Part shown: piece by piece, positions 1 to 12,958 of the stretch
Position numbering within the stretch: the stretch's first letter is position 1
Layout of the letters: each line of letters starts with the position of its first letter
NCBI GenBank assembly: GCA_034440575.1
Contig: JAOTOL010001562.1
Span: 434,001 to 498,000 of the forward strand
Length of the DNA stretch: 64,000 nt
Direction: 5' to 3'
Origin: Imbricaverruca yamaguchii
Lineage: Eukaryota > Arthropoda > Thecostraca > Neoverrucidae
Program-made: the position numbers and the translations under genes
Notes under the pieces: generated by a model
What the model was told of the DNA's origin: nothing
The model's input: only the letters and a program-made list of their open reading frames with translations
Databases searched by the model: none

Positions 1-556
1 GCGGCACAGACCCGCAGTATGACTGCCGCGGCACAGACCCGCAGTATGACTGCCGGCGGCACAGACCCGCAGTATGACGGCCGGTGTCACAGACCCGCAG
101 TATGACGGCCGCGGCACAGACTCGCAGTATGACGGCCGCGGCACAGACCCGCAGTATGACGGCCGCGGCACAGACCCGCAGTATGACGGCCGCGGCACAG
201 ACCCGCAGTATGATGGCCGCGGCACAGACCCGCAGTATGACGGCCGCGGCACAGACCCGCAGTATGAATGCCGGCGGCACAGACCCGCAGTATGACGGCC
301 GGTGGCACAGACCCGCAGTATGACGGCCGCGGCACAGACTCGCAGTATGACGGCCGCGGCACAGACCCGCAGTATGACGGCCGCGGCACAGACCTGCAGT
401 ATGACTGCCGCGGCACAGACCCGCAGTAAGACGGCCGGCGGCACAGACCCGCAGTATGATGGCCGGCGGCACAGACCCGCAGTATGACGGCCGGTGGCAC
501 AGACCCGCAGTATGACGGCCGGCGGCACAGACCCGCAGTATGGCGGCCGGCGACAC
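1..556. repeat. 27-bp GC-rich minisatellite, about 20 copies
   Basis: Tandem units of 27 bp with core CAGTATGACGGCCGCGGCAC. Units differ by single substitutions (GCC/TGC, CGCGGC/CGGCGGC). The array runs off the left edge and ends near 556. Because 27 is a multiple of three, several frames stay open as nine-residue repeats. That is a by-product of the period, and nothing suggests a real protein. It probably lies upstream of, or in an intron of, the ARS2 gene whose 5' exons are not visible. Confidence 0.95.
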
Positions 557-1024
557 AGGACCAGGGGGCTGTTTAGGGTGTTGTTCGGCTCTTCGTGTCA
601 TGGCGTGGACAATTTGGTACGATTCAAGCTCCTGATGATTTGGCGCATGACCCACATTTTCTTGTCACTGCAACACGGATTTTTATCCGCAAGTGTACTT
701 AGCTTCTCCAGGGCATTCTTATATGTAGTATTATGTCCAGTATGAAGCTTCAGACGTTTTGCGGTTTGTTGCAGATGAATATGTATTCATGCTATGCTTT
801 TTTGTGTCCGCTCGATTTGTAGAAAAAAAACGCGAAAGTTCCAAAATTTAACAAAATAGACCTAATGCTCTGCTTTGAAGCTGTAAAAAGCGTGCATGTG
901 TAGCAAATTTAGATTTCAAATTGGATGTGATTCAATTAAAATTTCAATTGAAAATTCGCCCAATTTAAAACGTCTGTATCTTTTCCCATGTGACAATAAC
1001 CTTTTTTCTAAAGTGTCATACAGA

Positions 1025-1083
1025 TGGGCACTGTATGACCATCGCAGTCGATGCGCCCTTAAGCCCAAATAACTAAATAACGA
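1025..1083 (+). mobile_element. Hairpin mini-retroposon (family B), copy 1
   Basis: About 55-nt element: GGGCACTGTATGACC, a short loop, GCAGTCGATGCGCCC, then a TAAGCCCAAATAACTAAATAAC tail in two parts. Imperfect flanking duplications (AAGTGTCATACA before, AAGTGTCGTGCA after) suggest target-primed retroposition. Family consensus and the other copies are described in the findings. Confidence 0.7.
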
Positions 1084-2323
1084 AGTGTCGTGCAGTGGTG
1101 GTGAGGTGCGTTGTAAACTATATGTGGCTGGTACAAAGTGACTGGTGACATGTCAGCGGTTGCGAAAGGACCGGAGGCAGTGTACAAACTGGCGGGAGTG
1201 AACTTCCCCGGGATGAAACGGTGGTAGGCTAAGGTTCTATGTGCGAAACGTCCGTTTACGAAGTGACCGCCAACCCCAAAGTCACATGTTGCATTTGTGT
1301 GCCTTACATAGACACCAAGTGGCATATGTGAGCTCTACGTTCTATTTGCCTTGCAATTGCACTTCCGCTACAGAGCTGTACGAGTTGGGTCTCTGATCCC
1401 ACCAAACTTGACATTATGTGGGAATAGCAGTAGCAAGCAATCACAAGCAGATGTTTATTACTACATGTTTAATTAAACTGATTTGTGAAGATGCAAACTG
1501 TATTTAGCGGATATTACGTGCGGCTGAAAACATTGCAGTTGTCAACCTTGATGCAGTAATTTGTATCGGCAATGTGGTGTTCATGACGCAATACCGCACT
1601 TTGGTTTCACTATTGTAAGCATGTTAATGAATGGGTGCGTACAGCACTAGTCAACACTGCGTGCAAGCTATTGCCTTGACCCTGAACCCACCGCGTCATC
1701 GAGAAATATTAGCTATGTAGCACATTTTTATTGGGTTTATAGCACATTTATAGCACATGCGTTAAACGCGCCAACACAGCCGGGTGGCACGGCCGCCTGG
1801 TGTTCCCTCGCCCCTACTCCTCGACATTGCCTTGCCAATTGCCAACTGTCCATCTCATCCGGACGTGTTAATAGAGAGCTCGTAAAGCGACCGGATCCGT
1901 TGTGCCAAAACGGGAATACCTTTGCAGGCCGGTGCTCTGTCTACTGAGCTAATCAGACGGCGTATCACCCGCGGGACTTCATCAGTTACTTCCAATGCGT
2001 TTGCTCACTGGTGGGTTCAATGACCCAGTGATGTTACATAAAGGCCGGGCAGTGTAGCTGTCCGGGTGCAAACCTCGTGGCTGACTAGTCGAGAGCGCCT
2101 GGTGCCGGAGTATGGAGCGACGCAGCACTGCTACGCGGGGGTTGTGGATTGTAGCAGTATGTTGAACGTCAAGCTGGTCACTAGACCGGCGGTCGGTCTG
2201 GTCTCAGTTTACTCCACTCGATGGGCCCGCGTTAGGAACACTCCGTGTCGCGGAGTCTCGGATGCAAAAAGCAGACCACGTTAGCACGGATGGATGTACG
2301 TGCGGCTCTTGTGGCAGCTGAAT

Positions 2324-2396
2324 TAAATTATATTAAAAATATAATTTAAAAATATACTTACTACTAAAAATATACTATATTAAAAAATATACAACA
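2324..2396. repeat. AT-rich simple tract
   Basis: Runs of ATATTAAAAATATA-type sequence with almost no G or C. No other signal seen. Confidence 0.8.
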
Positions 2397-3255
2397 GTTG
2401 GGTTGTCCTAAACGGGGATTTTCCCACCATACTCTCCTGTATACACGCCATATACACATAGGACAGAGGTTATATTTCCGATACCCTTGCTGTACAGTAT
2501 TGTTCGCATGCTTGGTCCAAAATTCCCCGCCGTGGCACATTATGCTGACGGCGGGACCACCCCCATTTCCCAGGCCCGGTGAGCAGAGGACCGCTCCGGT
2601 GACACAAGGCCAGGTCAGGCCGGGCCCTCTGGCATGCCACCAAACTTGGTTATCTTGATATCTTGATTGGTTCTTGAGATATGAAAAACCTAGTCTTCTT
2701 TAGGCTGAGTTATTTAAGCTCCGTGCGCGATCATCAGAAATATATATTCAAGACGCCATAATGTACAGTTTTCACATTTCGGTACCGATGGGCTCCAAGC
2801 TGCTGCAATAGAAGTATAAACCTGTTGAAGCATTAACTTGGCACACGTTTGAAAAAATGCAGATACGTAGGGTGCGGTAGATGTAATGCTACTTATCATC
2901 GTCACATGTGCAATGTTCAATGCATATACATCCTTCGCCATCCCTCCAGTCACTCGCAAAAAATAATGTTTTCGGTACTTACTGAGACCAGTTCACATCA
3001 TCAATGTAACAGTATAACCCGTGCTCGACCACCTCGAACAGTTTTTTGTCTGGTTGCGCCTCAGAACAAGATGCGTTATTTTCTAGTGTTGCTGCAGCGC
3101 CAGTTACACCATCAGTAGTGTACCAGACTGGGTTGGAGCGCTCCGCGGCTGACGCGAATAGATCTGCCGATCCCAGCAGACGGTCTGTCGGCAGTGCGCA
3201 TTGTTTGTGTTGAACGGGTGTTTTCCTGCAAACATTTTGTCTCAACTTGACGCAC

Positions 3256-3311
3256 TGGGCACTAAATGACCAAACCTGGTCGATGCGACGTAAAACTCAA
3301 ATAACGAACCA
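3256..3311 (+). mobile_element. Hairpin mini-retroposon (family B), copy 2
   Basis: GGGCACTAAATGACC, a loop, GGTCGATGCGACG, then an AAAACTCAAATAACGAACC tail. Flanked by near-identical ACTTGACGCAC and ATTTGACGCAC, read as a target-site duplication. Confidence 0.7.
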
Positions 3312-3526
3312 ATTTGACGCACGCGAATTTCCGTCGAGCAGGCCATTTGGACGCGTTTGCAGCGCGCCAGAACATCGTCTCCGCTAATAAGGCTGCAGCA
3401 GGCGTACACAGAGCTGTCCGGTTCTCCGCTGATCTGCATCTCAGGCTGAAGGTGGTGGCTGCGGCCATCGACTGATCAGTGGTCGTGAACACTTCCCATG
3501 TCTTCGGTTGTCCTCATTGTTCATGG

Positions 3527-3681
3527 GGGGCGAGTAGTCTACGGGTAGATTTCTCGTCTCACAATCGAAAGAGTGAAGGTTCGAGTCTCACCTGTCGCTA
3601 CTCTTCGCCGCGACCAATTGGCGTAAGAGATTGGCGACGCTACATGACAACGGTCGACGTGTCGTAAAGCCAATAGCCACC
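3527..3681 (+). mobile_element. tRNA-derived SINE (family A), copy 1
   Basis: The 5' half is tRNA-like: an A-box-like TAGTCTACGGGTA and a B-box-like GGTTCGAGTCTC. A body with CGCGACCAATTGGCG follows, then a 3' hairpin (GGCGACGCTACATGAC ... GGTCGACGTGTCG) and an AAAGCCAATAGCCACC tail. Flanks CATTGTTCATG and TATTGTTCATG look like a target-site duplication. Related copies lie at 11518 and 62187. Confidence 0.8.
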
Positions 3682-4799
3682 TTATTGTTCATGGTGACGC
3701 GTGCCGAGTCACGTCGTGCCCGTTCAATACTCGCCTGAACCTGAGAGCTGGCCAAATCGGGGCACGAGCACCCGAATCGGCACAACTAGTGGACTTGGCG
3801 CGGACGCCAGCGGCCATCAGCCAGGCCGTGTGCCGGTCAGCAGAACCGTTTGATAGGTGGCGGGATCGTCGACTGGCCGCCATCGCTCGGCTGAAGAGAA
3901 CGGCACGGTCGTATAGTCGGCGGCTGGGCTGCTCGTCAAAACCACCCGATGCTTCTGTTTCCCACATTATTCGGACGATTCAGACAATCGAGAAAATGAA
4001 GATACGAAAATTCAGCGCCTGGACATGGAAGCACGGCTATGGAGGTATCGGCGTAATTCACATGCCTTGCCCCCCACCCCCGTATCATTCCTCAGTGTTC
4101 GCTATCACCATTGCTCTGTCACCAGGTAGAGCCATTGCCATGCACCAAATTGCTCTGCCACCATAATTTGTGTTTCAAGAAACATATGTGCAATTATTCC
4201 AATGTAGCAGCGAGTCAGCTCCCTGGTCGGATCGATAACAAATCTTTATGACTAGAGCTACGTTCTATGTCAAGTGAAGTTGATGCGCTCTAAAGTCCAA
4301 ATGCTAACTAACTGTTCGATATCGAGTATGTATGGCCATGAGCTCCGTCCACATTTGTTTGTGTCTTCGAAGCATGCGAAGGCTTCATATGGTGTGCCTC
4401 CAGTACCATGTCCTCTGGCGACATGACCGGATGATTGATCTTCGATGTGAACGCTAACATTACCTCGTGTTACGTGACCTTTTGCGTGACCTCTGGTGAC
4501 ATGACCCGCGTCGACCAACTCGCGGCTGGCCGCCTGCCTGATGTGCCGGGCGACCTAGGTCGGTCCCACGGGCTGGCAGTGGGTGGTGACGCCACGTGTC
4601 GGTTAGGTCGGTGCTATGTTTCCGGGCGGCGTGACCGAATGGCCACGTGCGTCGCCACCGTTGTGAGTGGCCAGCCGCTTACGCACTGGAAAGTGGTGGC
4701 CGCGTCACGTGATCCACCTGTTTGCCGGCCACCCGCGACCCTCACCTACCACCTACGTTATGACGGCACTAGACACACATGCTTATGCCTCCGTTATTG

Positions 4800-4886
4800 G
4801 TCACCACTGCCGCTGACCGCGACCAATTTCCTTGAGAGGTGGGCGACGCCTTTCAGATGAATGAGTCGTAAAAGAAACCAATATAT
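4800..4886 (+). mobile_element. Family A SINE, 3' fragment
   Basis: Matches the 3' half of the tRNA-derived SINE (CGCGACCAATTTCCTTGAGA ... GTGGGCGACGCC ... GAGTCGTAAAAG). The tRNA-like 5' half is not recognisable. Probably a diverged or truncated copy. Confidence 0.5.
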
Positions 4887-4987
4887 TCTTCCAAGATACC
4901 GCTCGCCGTATCTACGGTGTCGTGTTGAATACGCCTCAAGCCGTGGAAAACTGAGTGATCTGCTTGGTTCGACCGCGCAGTGAGCGC

Positions 4988-5957
4988 CAGGTCTGTCTGT
5001 CAAACCGTACGGACAGCCACGGTCTGACCGTCAAACCGTACAGACAGCCACGGTCTGACCGTCGAACTGTAGACAGCCACGGTCTGGCCGTCGAACTGTA
5101 GACAGCCACGGTCTGACCGTCAAACTGTACAGACAGCCACGGTCTGACCGTCAAACCGTACGGACAGCCACGGTCTGACCGTCAAACCGTACAGACAGCC
5201 ACGGTCTGACCGTCAAGCTGTAGACAGCCACGGTCTGACCGTCAAACTGCACAGACAGCCACGGTCTGACCGTCAAACTGTACAGACAGCCACGGTCTGA
5301 CCGTCAAACCGTACGGACAGCCACGGTCTGACCGTCAAACCGTACAGACAGCCACGGTCTGACCGTCAAACTGTAGACAGCCACGGTCTGACCGTCAAAC
5401 TGTACGGACAGCCACGGTCTGACCGTCAAACTGCACAGACAGCCACGGTCTGACCGTCAAACTGTAGACAGCCACGGTCTGACTGTCAAACTGTACGGAC
5501 AGCCACGGTCTGACCGTCAAACTGCACAGACAGCCACGGTCTGACCGTCAAACTGTGCAGACAGCCACGGTCTGGCCGTCAAACTGTAGACAGCCACGGT
5601 CTGGCCGTCAAACTGTACAGACAGCCACGGTCTGACCGTCGAACCGTACAGACAGCCACGGTCTGACCGTCAAACTGTACAGACAGCCACGGTCTGACCG
5701 TCGAACCGTACAGACAGCCACGGTCTGACCGTCAAACTGTACAGACAGCCACGGTCTGACCGTCGAACCGTACAGACAGCCACGGTCTGACCGTCAAACT
5801 GTACAGACAGCCACGGTCTGACCGTCGAACCGTACAGACAGCCACGGTCTGACCGTCAACTGTAGACAGCCACGGTCTGACCGTCAAACTGTAGACAGCC
5901 ACGGTCTGACCGTCAAACTGTAGACAGCCACGGTCTGACCGTCAAACTGTACAGACA
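4988..5957. repeat. 31-bp minisatellite with palindromic core, about 31 copies
   Basis: Units of 29-31 bp. Each unit carries the 13-bp palindrome ACGGTCTGACCGT (arms ACGGTC and GACCGT around a central T), followed by CAAACTGTACAGACAGCC. Length variants come from loss of two bases before GACAGCC. Copies are nearly identical, so the array is young. No spacer diversity is present, so it is not a CRISPR. Confidence 0.95.
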
Positions 5958-6819
5958 TCCCCTGTCTGTCTTCAAATCGTGAAGGCGTTGGACATTTTGT
6001 AGCGTCCTGGAACATCTTACGGAGTGGGGATGAGTGCTGTTATGCTCCCATGCAGGTCCTCATTTCACCTGATACGTCACTGTCAGTTTCATTTGTGTCC
6101 CGGCGTGCTAGTACAATGAGCGCTACCTGGGCTGTGGACACCGTACCGAGCACGACGCTTCGAATTGGAGCCGGCGTTTTTCGCACGACTCCATGGCTGC
6201 ATACGAACTTAACCAATGTCTACACTCAAGGACTTCAATGCATGGTGGATTTAAGTTCGAAATATTCTCACTGTATTTTGTATCGCGAAATTTATATAAC
6301 ATGCAATCAATTCCTGCTGTGCGGGCAAACATCTTGTATAATTGCTAATGCCTAGGTTGGCTATTTGAATTTATGGGCGCGTCGACTGAGTCGAATTGCT
6401 AGGATGTGTTGATTTTATTGCTTCGGTGTGTGAACTTTCTCTGGCTTTAATCCAAAGAGCTGCATAGCTCTTATGCTAGGCACTAGTTTGTACGTCGTTG
6501 ACAGACAAAATGATGGTACAGCTCCCCATGGAATCCGCTTCACTCCACAGAAAACTTGATCGTTCCATTTGAGCCACTTGTTAATTGTATAGATGGTTAA
6601 CCAAACTCGATTGTATGTCACCCCATGCAAATTCACGCCATGATGACAAAAACACCAAGAACACCCAAATATGGGGCGCTAGGTAGCCACCAGCAGTTCA
6701 TTTGCCCGTAAGCTCAACCAGTCAGCCAGACGGGCAAAAGCACCATTGACCGGGAGGCTGACCTGGATGACACGGTATGTAAGTGTATGCGGATGGTGTG
6801 GCGGTGGAGTGTCGCTTGA
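5958..6819. other. No gene recognised
   Basis: Unique-looking sequence between the 31-bp array and the first visible ARS2 exon. No convincing exon was found on either strand. Confidence 0.6.
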
Positions 6820-6843
6820 CGTGCCGTGCCGTGCCGTGCCGGC
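6820..6843 (+). repeat. GTGCC pentanucleotide run at the exon A acceptor
   Basis: About five GTGCC copies directly precede the GGCAG acceptor of ARS2 exon A, where a polypyrimidine tract would be expected. Confidence 0.7.
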
Positions 6844-6845
6844 AG

Positions 6846-7034
6846 CTGCGCGACTGTGAGCTGGGCGCCATCGTCAACCGGGATCTGTCGCGCCGCGTGC
6901 GCACCGTGAACGGCATCACGTCGCACAAGCAGGTGGTGCGTGCCGACATCAAGGTAGCGGCACGCATCATCCAGAACCTGGACGCCCGCTACCAGCTGTG
7001 GCCCGACCCGGGCGCCGAGGAGACCGACAAGCAG
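6846..7034 (+). CDS. SRRT: ARS2 exon A
   Basis: 63 codons in phase 0, from acceptor GCCGGCAG to donor CAG|GTGAGC. Encodes [17 protein letters not shown] through [11 protein letters not shown] to an acidic end, EETDKQ. This corresponds to the end of the RRM-like central domain of ARS2. The last 18 nt of the exon plus the donor are the seed of the minisatellite that follows. Confidence 0.93.
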
Positions 7035-10000
7035 GTGAGCCGGGGAGACCGACAGGCAGGTGAGCCGGGGACCACGCCGAGGAGACCGACAAGCAGGTGA
7101 GCCGGGGAGACCGACAGGCAGGTGAGCCGGGGACCACGCCGAGGAGACCGACAGGCAGGTGAGCCGGGGAGACCGACAAGCAGGTGAGCCGAGGAGACCG
7201 ACAGGCAGGTGGGCCGAGGACCACGCCGGGGAGACCGACAGGCAGGTGAGCCGTGGAGACCGACAGGCAGGTGAGCCGGGGACCGCGCCGAGGAGACCGA
7301 CAGGCAGGTGAGCCGGGGACCGCGCCGTGGAGACCGACAGGCAGGTGAGCCGGGGACCACGCCGAGGAGACCGACAGGCAGGTGAGCTGGGGACCGCGCC
7401 GAGGAGACCGACAGGCAGGTGAGCCGGGGACCACGCCGTGGAGACCGACAGGCAGGTGAGCCGGGGACCACGCCGAGGAGACCGACAAGCAGGTGAGCCG
7501 GGGACCGCGCCGAGGAGACCGACAGGTAGGTGAGCCGAGGAGACCGACAGGCAGGTGGGCCGTGGACCGCGCCGAGGAGACCGACAAGCAGGTGAGCCGG
7601 GGACCACGCCGAGGAGACCGACAGGCAGGTGAGCCGGGGACCACGCCGAGGAGACCGACAGGCGGGTGAGCCGGGGAGACCGACAGGCAGGTGAGCCGGG
7701 GATACCGACAGGCGGGTGAGCCGGCGACTACGCCGAGGAGACCGACAGGCGGGTGAGCCGGGGACCACGCCGAGGAGACCGACAGGCAGGTGAGCCGGGG
7801 ACCACGCCGAGGAGACCGACAGGCAGATGAGCCGGGGACCACGCCGGAGAGGGAGACCGACAGGCAGCTGAGCCGGGGATACCGACAGGCGGGTGAGCCG
7901 GCGACTACGCCGAGGAGACCGACAGGCGGGTGAGCCGGGGACCACGCCGAGGAGACCGACAGGCAGGTGAGCCGGGGACCACGCCGAGGAGACCGACAGG
8001 CAGGTGAGCCGGGGACCACGCCGAGGAGACCGACAGGCAGCTGAGCCGGGGACCGCGCCGTGCCTGATGGCTCTGCCGACTGACCGTATCTGGTCTGTGT
8101 GTGTGTGTGGCCGTGCATCGCTTTCGGTGATATGGAGCGGTAGGAAACACTCGCCAGGTACAGCCCAGCCCAGTCTGGCCCAGTCCAATCCAATCAACGC
8201 AGCCCAGTCAAGCCCAGCTCAGCCCAACCTAACAGCGCAGCACAGCATAGCATGCACCACATCATAGCACGACTTAGCACACACCATACCATAACACAGC
8301 ATTGCATGCAACACACGGCAAACGCCACATCACAACACACCATAGCGCACCACATCACAAGGCGGTGTAGCACACCACATCACAACACAGTATAGTACAC
8401 ATCATAACACAGTATAGCACACCACACCACAACGCAGCGTAGCATGCACCACATCACAATACATCCCAAGCCAACCCAACCTAGCACACCACATCACAGC
8501 GCAGCTTAGCACACACCACACCACATCTCAGCACAACATAAACCGCATTGCGACACAACACTTACCACATCACACAACATTGTACCACACCAAATTACAC
8601 GACATTGCATCACATCACACCACAAACCAATCCAATCCAACACGGAACACCACAGCATGGGACAGCATAGCACATAATAGCACAGCACAACACGGCATCG
8701 CAAATTGTAGCATATGGGCGCAAAATTACCCTGGCATTAGGCGCGTTCCTAAACTCCAATTCGTCATCGTCATCACAGTGTAGCATACGCCTCACTATAT
8801 CGCATTGCACCACACACCACACCACACCATATCATACACCACAACACACCATGATCCAGCCAAGCCTGGCTCAGCTCACCCCATCCCACATTGCCCTGCC
8901 CTGCCCTGCCCTGCCATGCCATGCCCTGCCCTGCCCTGTCCTGTCCTGTCCTGTCCTGTCCTGTCCTGTCCTGTCCTGTCCTGTCCTGCCCTGCCTGCCC
9001 TGTCCTGCCCTGCCCTGCCCTGCCTAGATCAATGAAACTCAACGAAGCCCAGCCCCAAAATGGTCTGTGCCCTGAAGCACCAATGAACCCAACCCATTTA
9101 CGCCATATTATGTCATGATTTAGGATAACCTGGAACCTTATCTTAGTAGTGGTCTTGCATCGTGTTTGGATCATGTGCGTTTTGGATCGAGATTCCTTAC
9201 AAGGCACTCATGCTAACAGAGGGATTCAGTGGTGTGTGCTGTATAATAACCAATTCAAGACTGTCGATTTTGTGCATTTAAAGGGCACCTTAGTCTTTGG
9301 CCTTCCAACCCCCCTCCCCAACAATTACAATTTTAACACGGAATCCCATTCCCCTTCCCCTTCCCCACCCAACCGATTTCGGCGCCTTCTATTACCTTAA
9401 CATATTGCTCCTCTGCCCCTCCCCAAAGTGAATATTTTCAGTGATTGACGCCGTTGGCACAATTGAACCCACCGTGGGCTGTACGGTTTCAGCCGTCGTA
9501 TGGAGTGGCGAGCAAGAACCCGATACTGCGCAACATCACCGACTACCTGATCGAGGAGGCGTCCGCCGAGGAGGAGGAGCTGCTGGGTGTGAGCGCCACC
9601 AGCCAGGAGGAAGCCGGTCCGGCCGGCTCCGACACCATTGAGAGAGATGACGAGCTCATCAAGGTAGGCCTCGCCAACTGTTCCACCAAGGTAGGCGCCA
9701 CAGCCTGTCAGGACAGGCCTCCGTGGTGGACACCAGTGATCGACACCCATGGGCGGCACCCGTGGGCGGCACCCGTGGTCAGTCTCCCTGTGACCGGCTC
9801 GATTTCACTTGGCATCCGATCTTCGCATGTGCGGCTTCGTGTGTCCGGTTTTCTCGTGTGAAGTACTCCAGGCATTCGCGGTGGCCAGTCGGTAGGGCGT
9901 TCGTCTCTTGATCGTGAAATCGTCGACTTGAATCCCACATCCGGTGTCTAGGAAGTCTTAATAACCAACCGGCGCTGGAGGCTGGTCACGCTGTGTGGAC

Positions 10001-12865
10001 TAGTAGTCGAATGCGTCGTAAAAGAACGAAAGGTTCTTCTTCGTGCCTAGTCTAGCCGTGTGATATCCGCGTATCAGGTCTCCCTCATTGTATGTGATGT
10101 CCCGTGTACCCTTTGCCTCCTAGCTTCCATCACCGTGTCCGTAAAGGCACGATGTTCCCTGTTTTCGGTCCTTGTCACGGAACCAGTTCGACGAGTTTGC
10201 CAGAGGGAATGGAATAAATTGATGGTCCGGGTAACTGCCAGACAGCTTGTTTGTTTAGTTTGCTTAAGTTGATGGTGAACTTACCCAAGCCTGGAATAAT
10301 TCACCCCTCCATCTCCTCCCCCACAGAACAACAGCCGAACTAACAGAACAGCGTCCACAACCTGACGGCAGTAGCAATTTGATGGTTCCATTTTCGGTCA
10401 GACCACACGTCTCTGTCGACACGGGATCCATCTATGGCGATTCATGGCCGTACAAACCATTCTGCTCAGCGCTGTAGGGGCCAGTTGATAATTATTAAGA
10501 AACACAACGACCTCGGTGTTCTACGCTCCATGTCGTTACTTGTTTATCGTAACAACGTCGTCTGGATGCTTTCTGTAAGGCGCTTATAAAATACGTGCAC
10601 GAGATGACCTTTAGCAGCGAGCATGCTGAAACCCCGATGGTCAGTCAGCCGTAGTCTCAGACAGCGTCGATCGTGTAGTCATTGACTGTAACGGGAAATC
10701 TGCATAATTTACCTCACTATTCCCGGCTTTGTATATTGATGTACCATGCAGTATGCTGTTTCGATGGAAGTGTCATATGTAACCATGGCAGAGAAGCTAG
10801 AGCATGTGCTCTGGCGTGCAGTTTGTGCAGTAAGGAAGTAAGTAGGCGTATTTGATACACAGTATCATCATCCCCATCACAGGTTACCCTAACACTTGCA
10901 CATTATCGTCATCGTAAGCATTATGTGCGACTGGCGTACGCTTTTTCAACATGATATTCCACACTACATACACACAAAAACCCGCATGCATTCGAGCTTC
11001 ATTTTCGCTATCGGCGTCCCGAGCCTCCGACCCAGAGGTGAGAAAATAGTTTGTTGCCATCGCCAGTACCACTTGGCTCCAGGCTGTATAATTTCCACCC
11101 AAGTATCTATTTTTAATATTATTTGTTTAAATTTTTTATCGCTGGAGAATGCTAAGAAAGTGTTTTTTGTGTCAAGTTTTAAGGATGTTAAGCAACTTGT
11201 TCCTCTTGCATTGCTAATTCAGTTACGTTTAGTAGAATTTCAATTTCCGGAGATTATGTCATGGTGTCCAACGAGAACAAGGTCGAACGTGCGTTGAATA
11301 CTTTGCGACTAATGTCGGCACGCAGGGGAAGACGTAAGATGAAGTACTCAACAGCATCGTTTTTAAATCCACATCTACATTTTGGACTTACCTTTTGTAT
11401 CGATGTCGGTGGGCGCTGTATGACCGAAGCAGTCGAAGCGCCCCTAAGCCCAAATAACTAACTAACTAACTTGTATCGATGTCAGTGAAAATAGATGAAC
11501 TTAGGCATCTTGCTTCCGGGGACGAGTAGCCTAGGAGTAAGTCGCTCGTCTCACAATCGAAAGGTTGTAGGTTGGAATCTCACCTGTCGCTACTCTTCGC
11601 CCGCGACCAATCGGCGTGAGAGGTTGGCGACGCCACATGACTCAACGGTCGATGTGTCGTAAAACCAATAACCAACCAGATATTTTGCTTCCACCGTTAG
11701 TTTAATATGGTTTGCGTTTTCTTTCAATGTTCTAAACGATGAATATGTTCCTGTTCGGTTGTGGTGGGCGTGACGAGCTGTTTTTTCTTCTAAAGTTTGC
11801 AATGCGTGGGTTGGTTGTGCTTTCATGACGCATTGTGTCATTGAATAATCGTGCGGAATGATCTTGTTTGAAGCGAAGTGCGATCATTTGTATATGAATG
11901 CGAATTTCGAAGAACTCGTCCTATTTGTTCCTATCTCGTGGGTCTAACACTATCTAGCAAGTCTTTTCAATCTATCTGGTGCGGTATTGTTCCGTTCCAT
12001 AAAAGTAAACTATGACACTGAACTTACTTTTGCACAGGTAGGTGAGGACCCGCATCCCCTACCGTTCCACTATTACGCAGTTTGAGGACACCTCACCTGT
12101 GCATAAAAATGATAATGGTTTGTTTGAACAATATACAAAATAATGGATAAAATAGATTATGCAATGCATTAAGAACATATCCATGGGCGCTAAATGACCA
12201 GACCTGGTCGATGCGCCCTAAAACTCAAATAATCAACCAACCAAGAAGATCCAGTCTCCAGTCGTTCAATCTTACTTGGCCAATCTCGAGGAAAATAAAC
12301 CACGCATTGCCCTGTGAAACACGCATCAAGGTCAATTTCCGATGCAGTCAGTAAAATCTCCCTCTTCATCCCTCTACCCATTCCAAGGTGCTGAGCAAAA
12401 AATAGCCACTTTGGAGGAAATTGCAGTATCCCCCCCCTCTACACACACGCACGGAAAGTACTCGTACTAATAACGGTGAAGGCATGTTTACCTACATCCA
12501 CAGTCGTCCCACCATAAAAATAGCTTCAGCTGCTGTATAAGCTGGTGTGTCTGTGATTGTAATACCGCACTGTGCCCAGGTGCTGGACAAGCTGCTGCTG
12601 TACCTGCGCGTGGTGCATTCTGTCGACTACTACAACCACTCCGAGTATCCTAACGAGGACGAGATGCCGAACCGGTGTGGCATCATCCACGCTCGTGGCA
12701 TGCCGCCCAGCTCCAAGGTGGGTCCAGGTCTCCGGCTCTGATATTCGCCTCATGTCAGCTCCAAACCCTGTGACTCTCTCCCTCTCCCTCTCACTCTCTC
12801 CCTAGCACCGGGGCGGCACTTGAGTCATAACCCACCATATACACACACGCGCGCACACACACACA

Positions 12866-12958
<93 letters not shown>

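Larger units (their letters stand above)
557..4985. other. Non-coding stretch upstream of the visible ARS2 exons
   Basis: I see no conserved coding exon here on either strand. The stretch holds SINE-type insertions (listed separately), an AT-rich tract, and GC-rich patches at 3.7-3.97 and 4.45-4.8 kb whose open frames match no family I recognise. It may be intron of ARS2 or intergenic DNA. Confidence 0.6.

Noticed and set aside
3689..4166. Overlapping 92-codon (-) and 125-codon (+) ORFs in a GC-rich patch
   Set aside because: No family resemblance, no splice context, and both strands open at once, as expected from base composition.
4988..5957. Possible CRISPR array because of regular palindromic repeats
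   Set aside because: No unique spacers, a eukaryotic context, and units that are simply contiguous 29-31-bp repeats.
6967..8197. ~400-codon minus-strand ORFs ([16 protein letters not shown] repeats)
   Set aside because: Arises from the stop-free minisatellite after ARS2 exon A. It is antisense to a real exon and has no domain.
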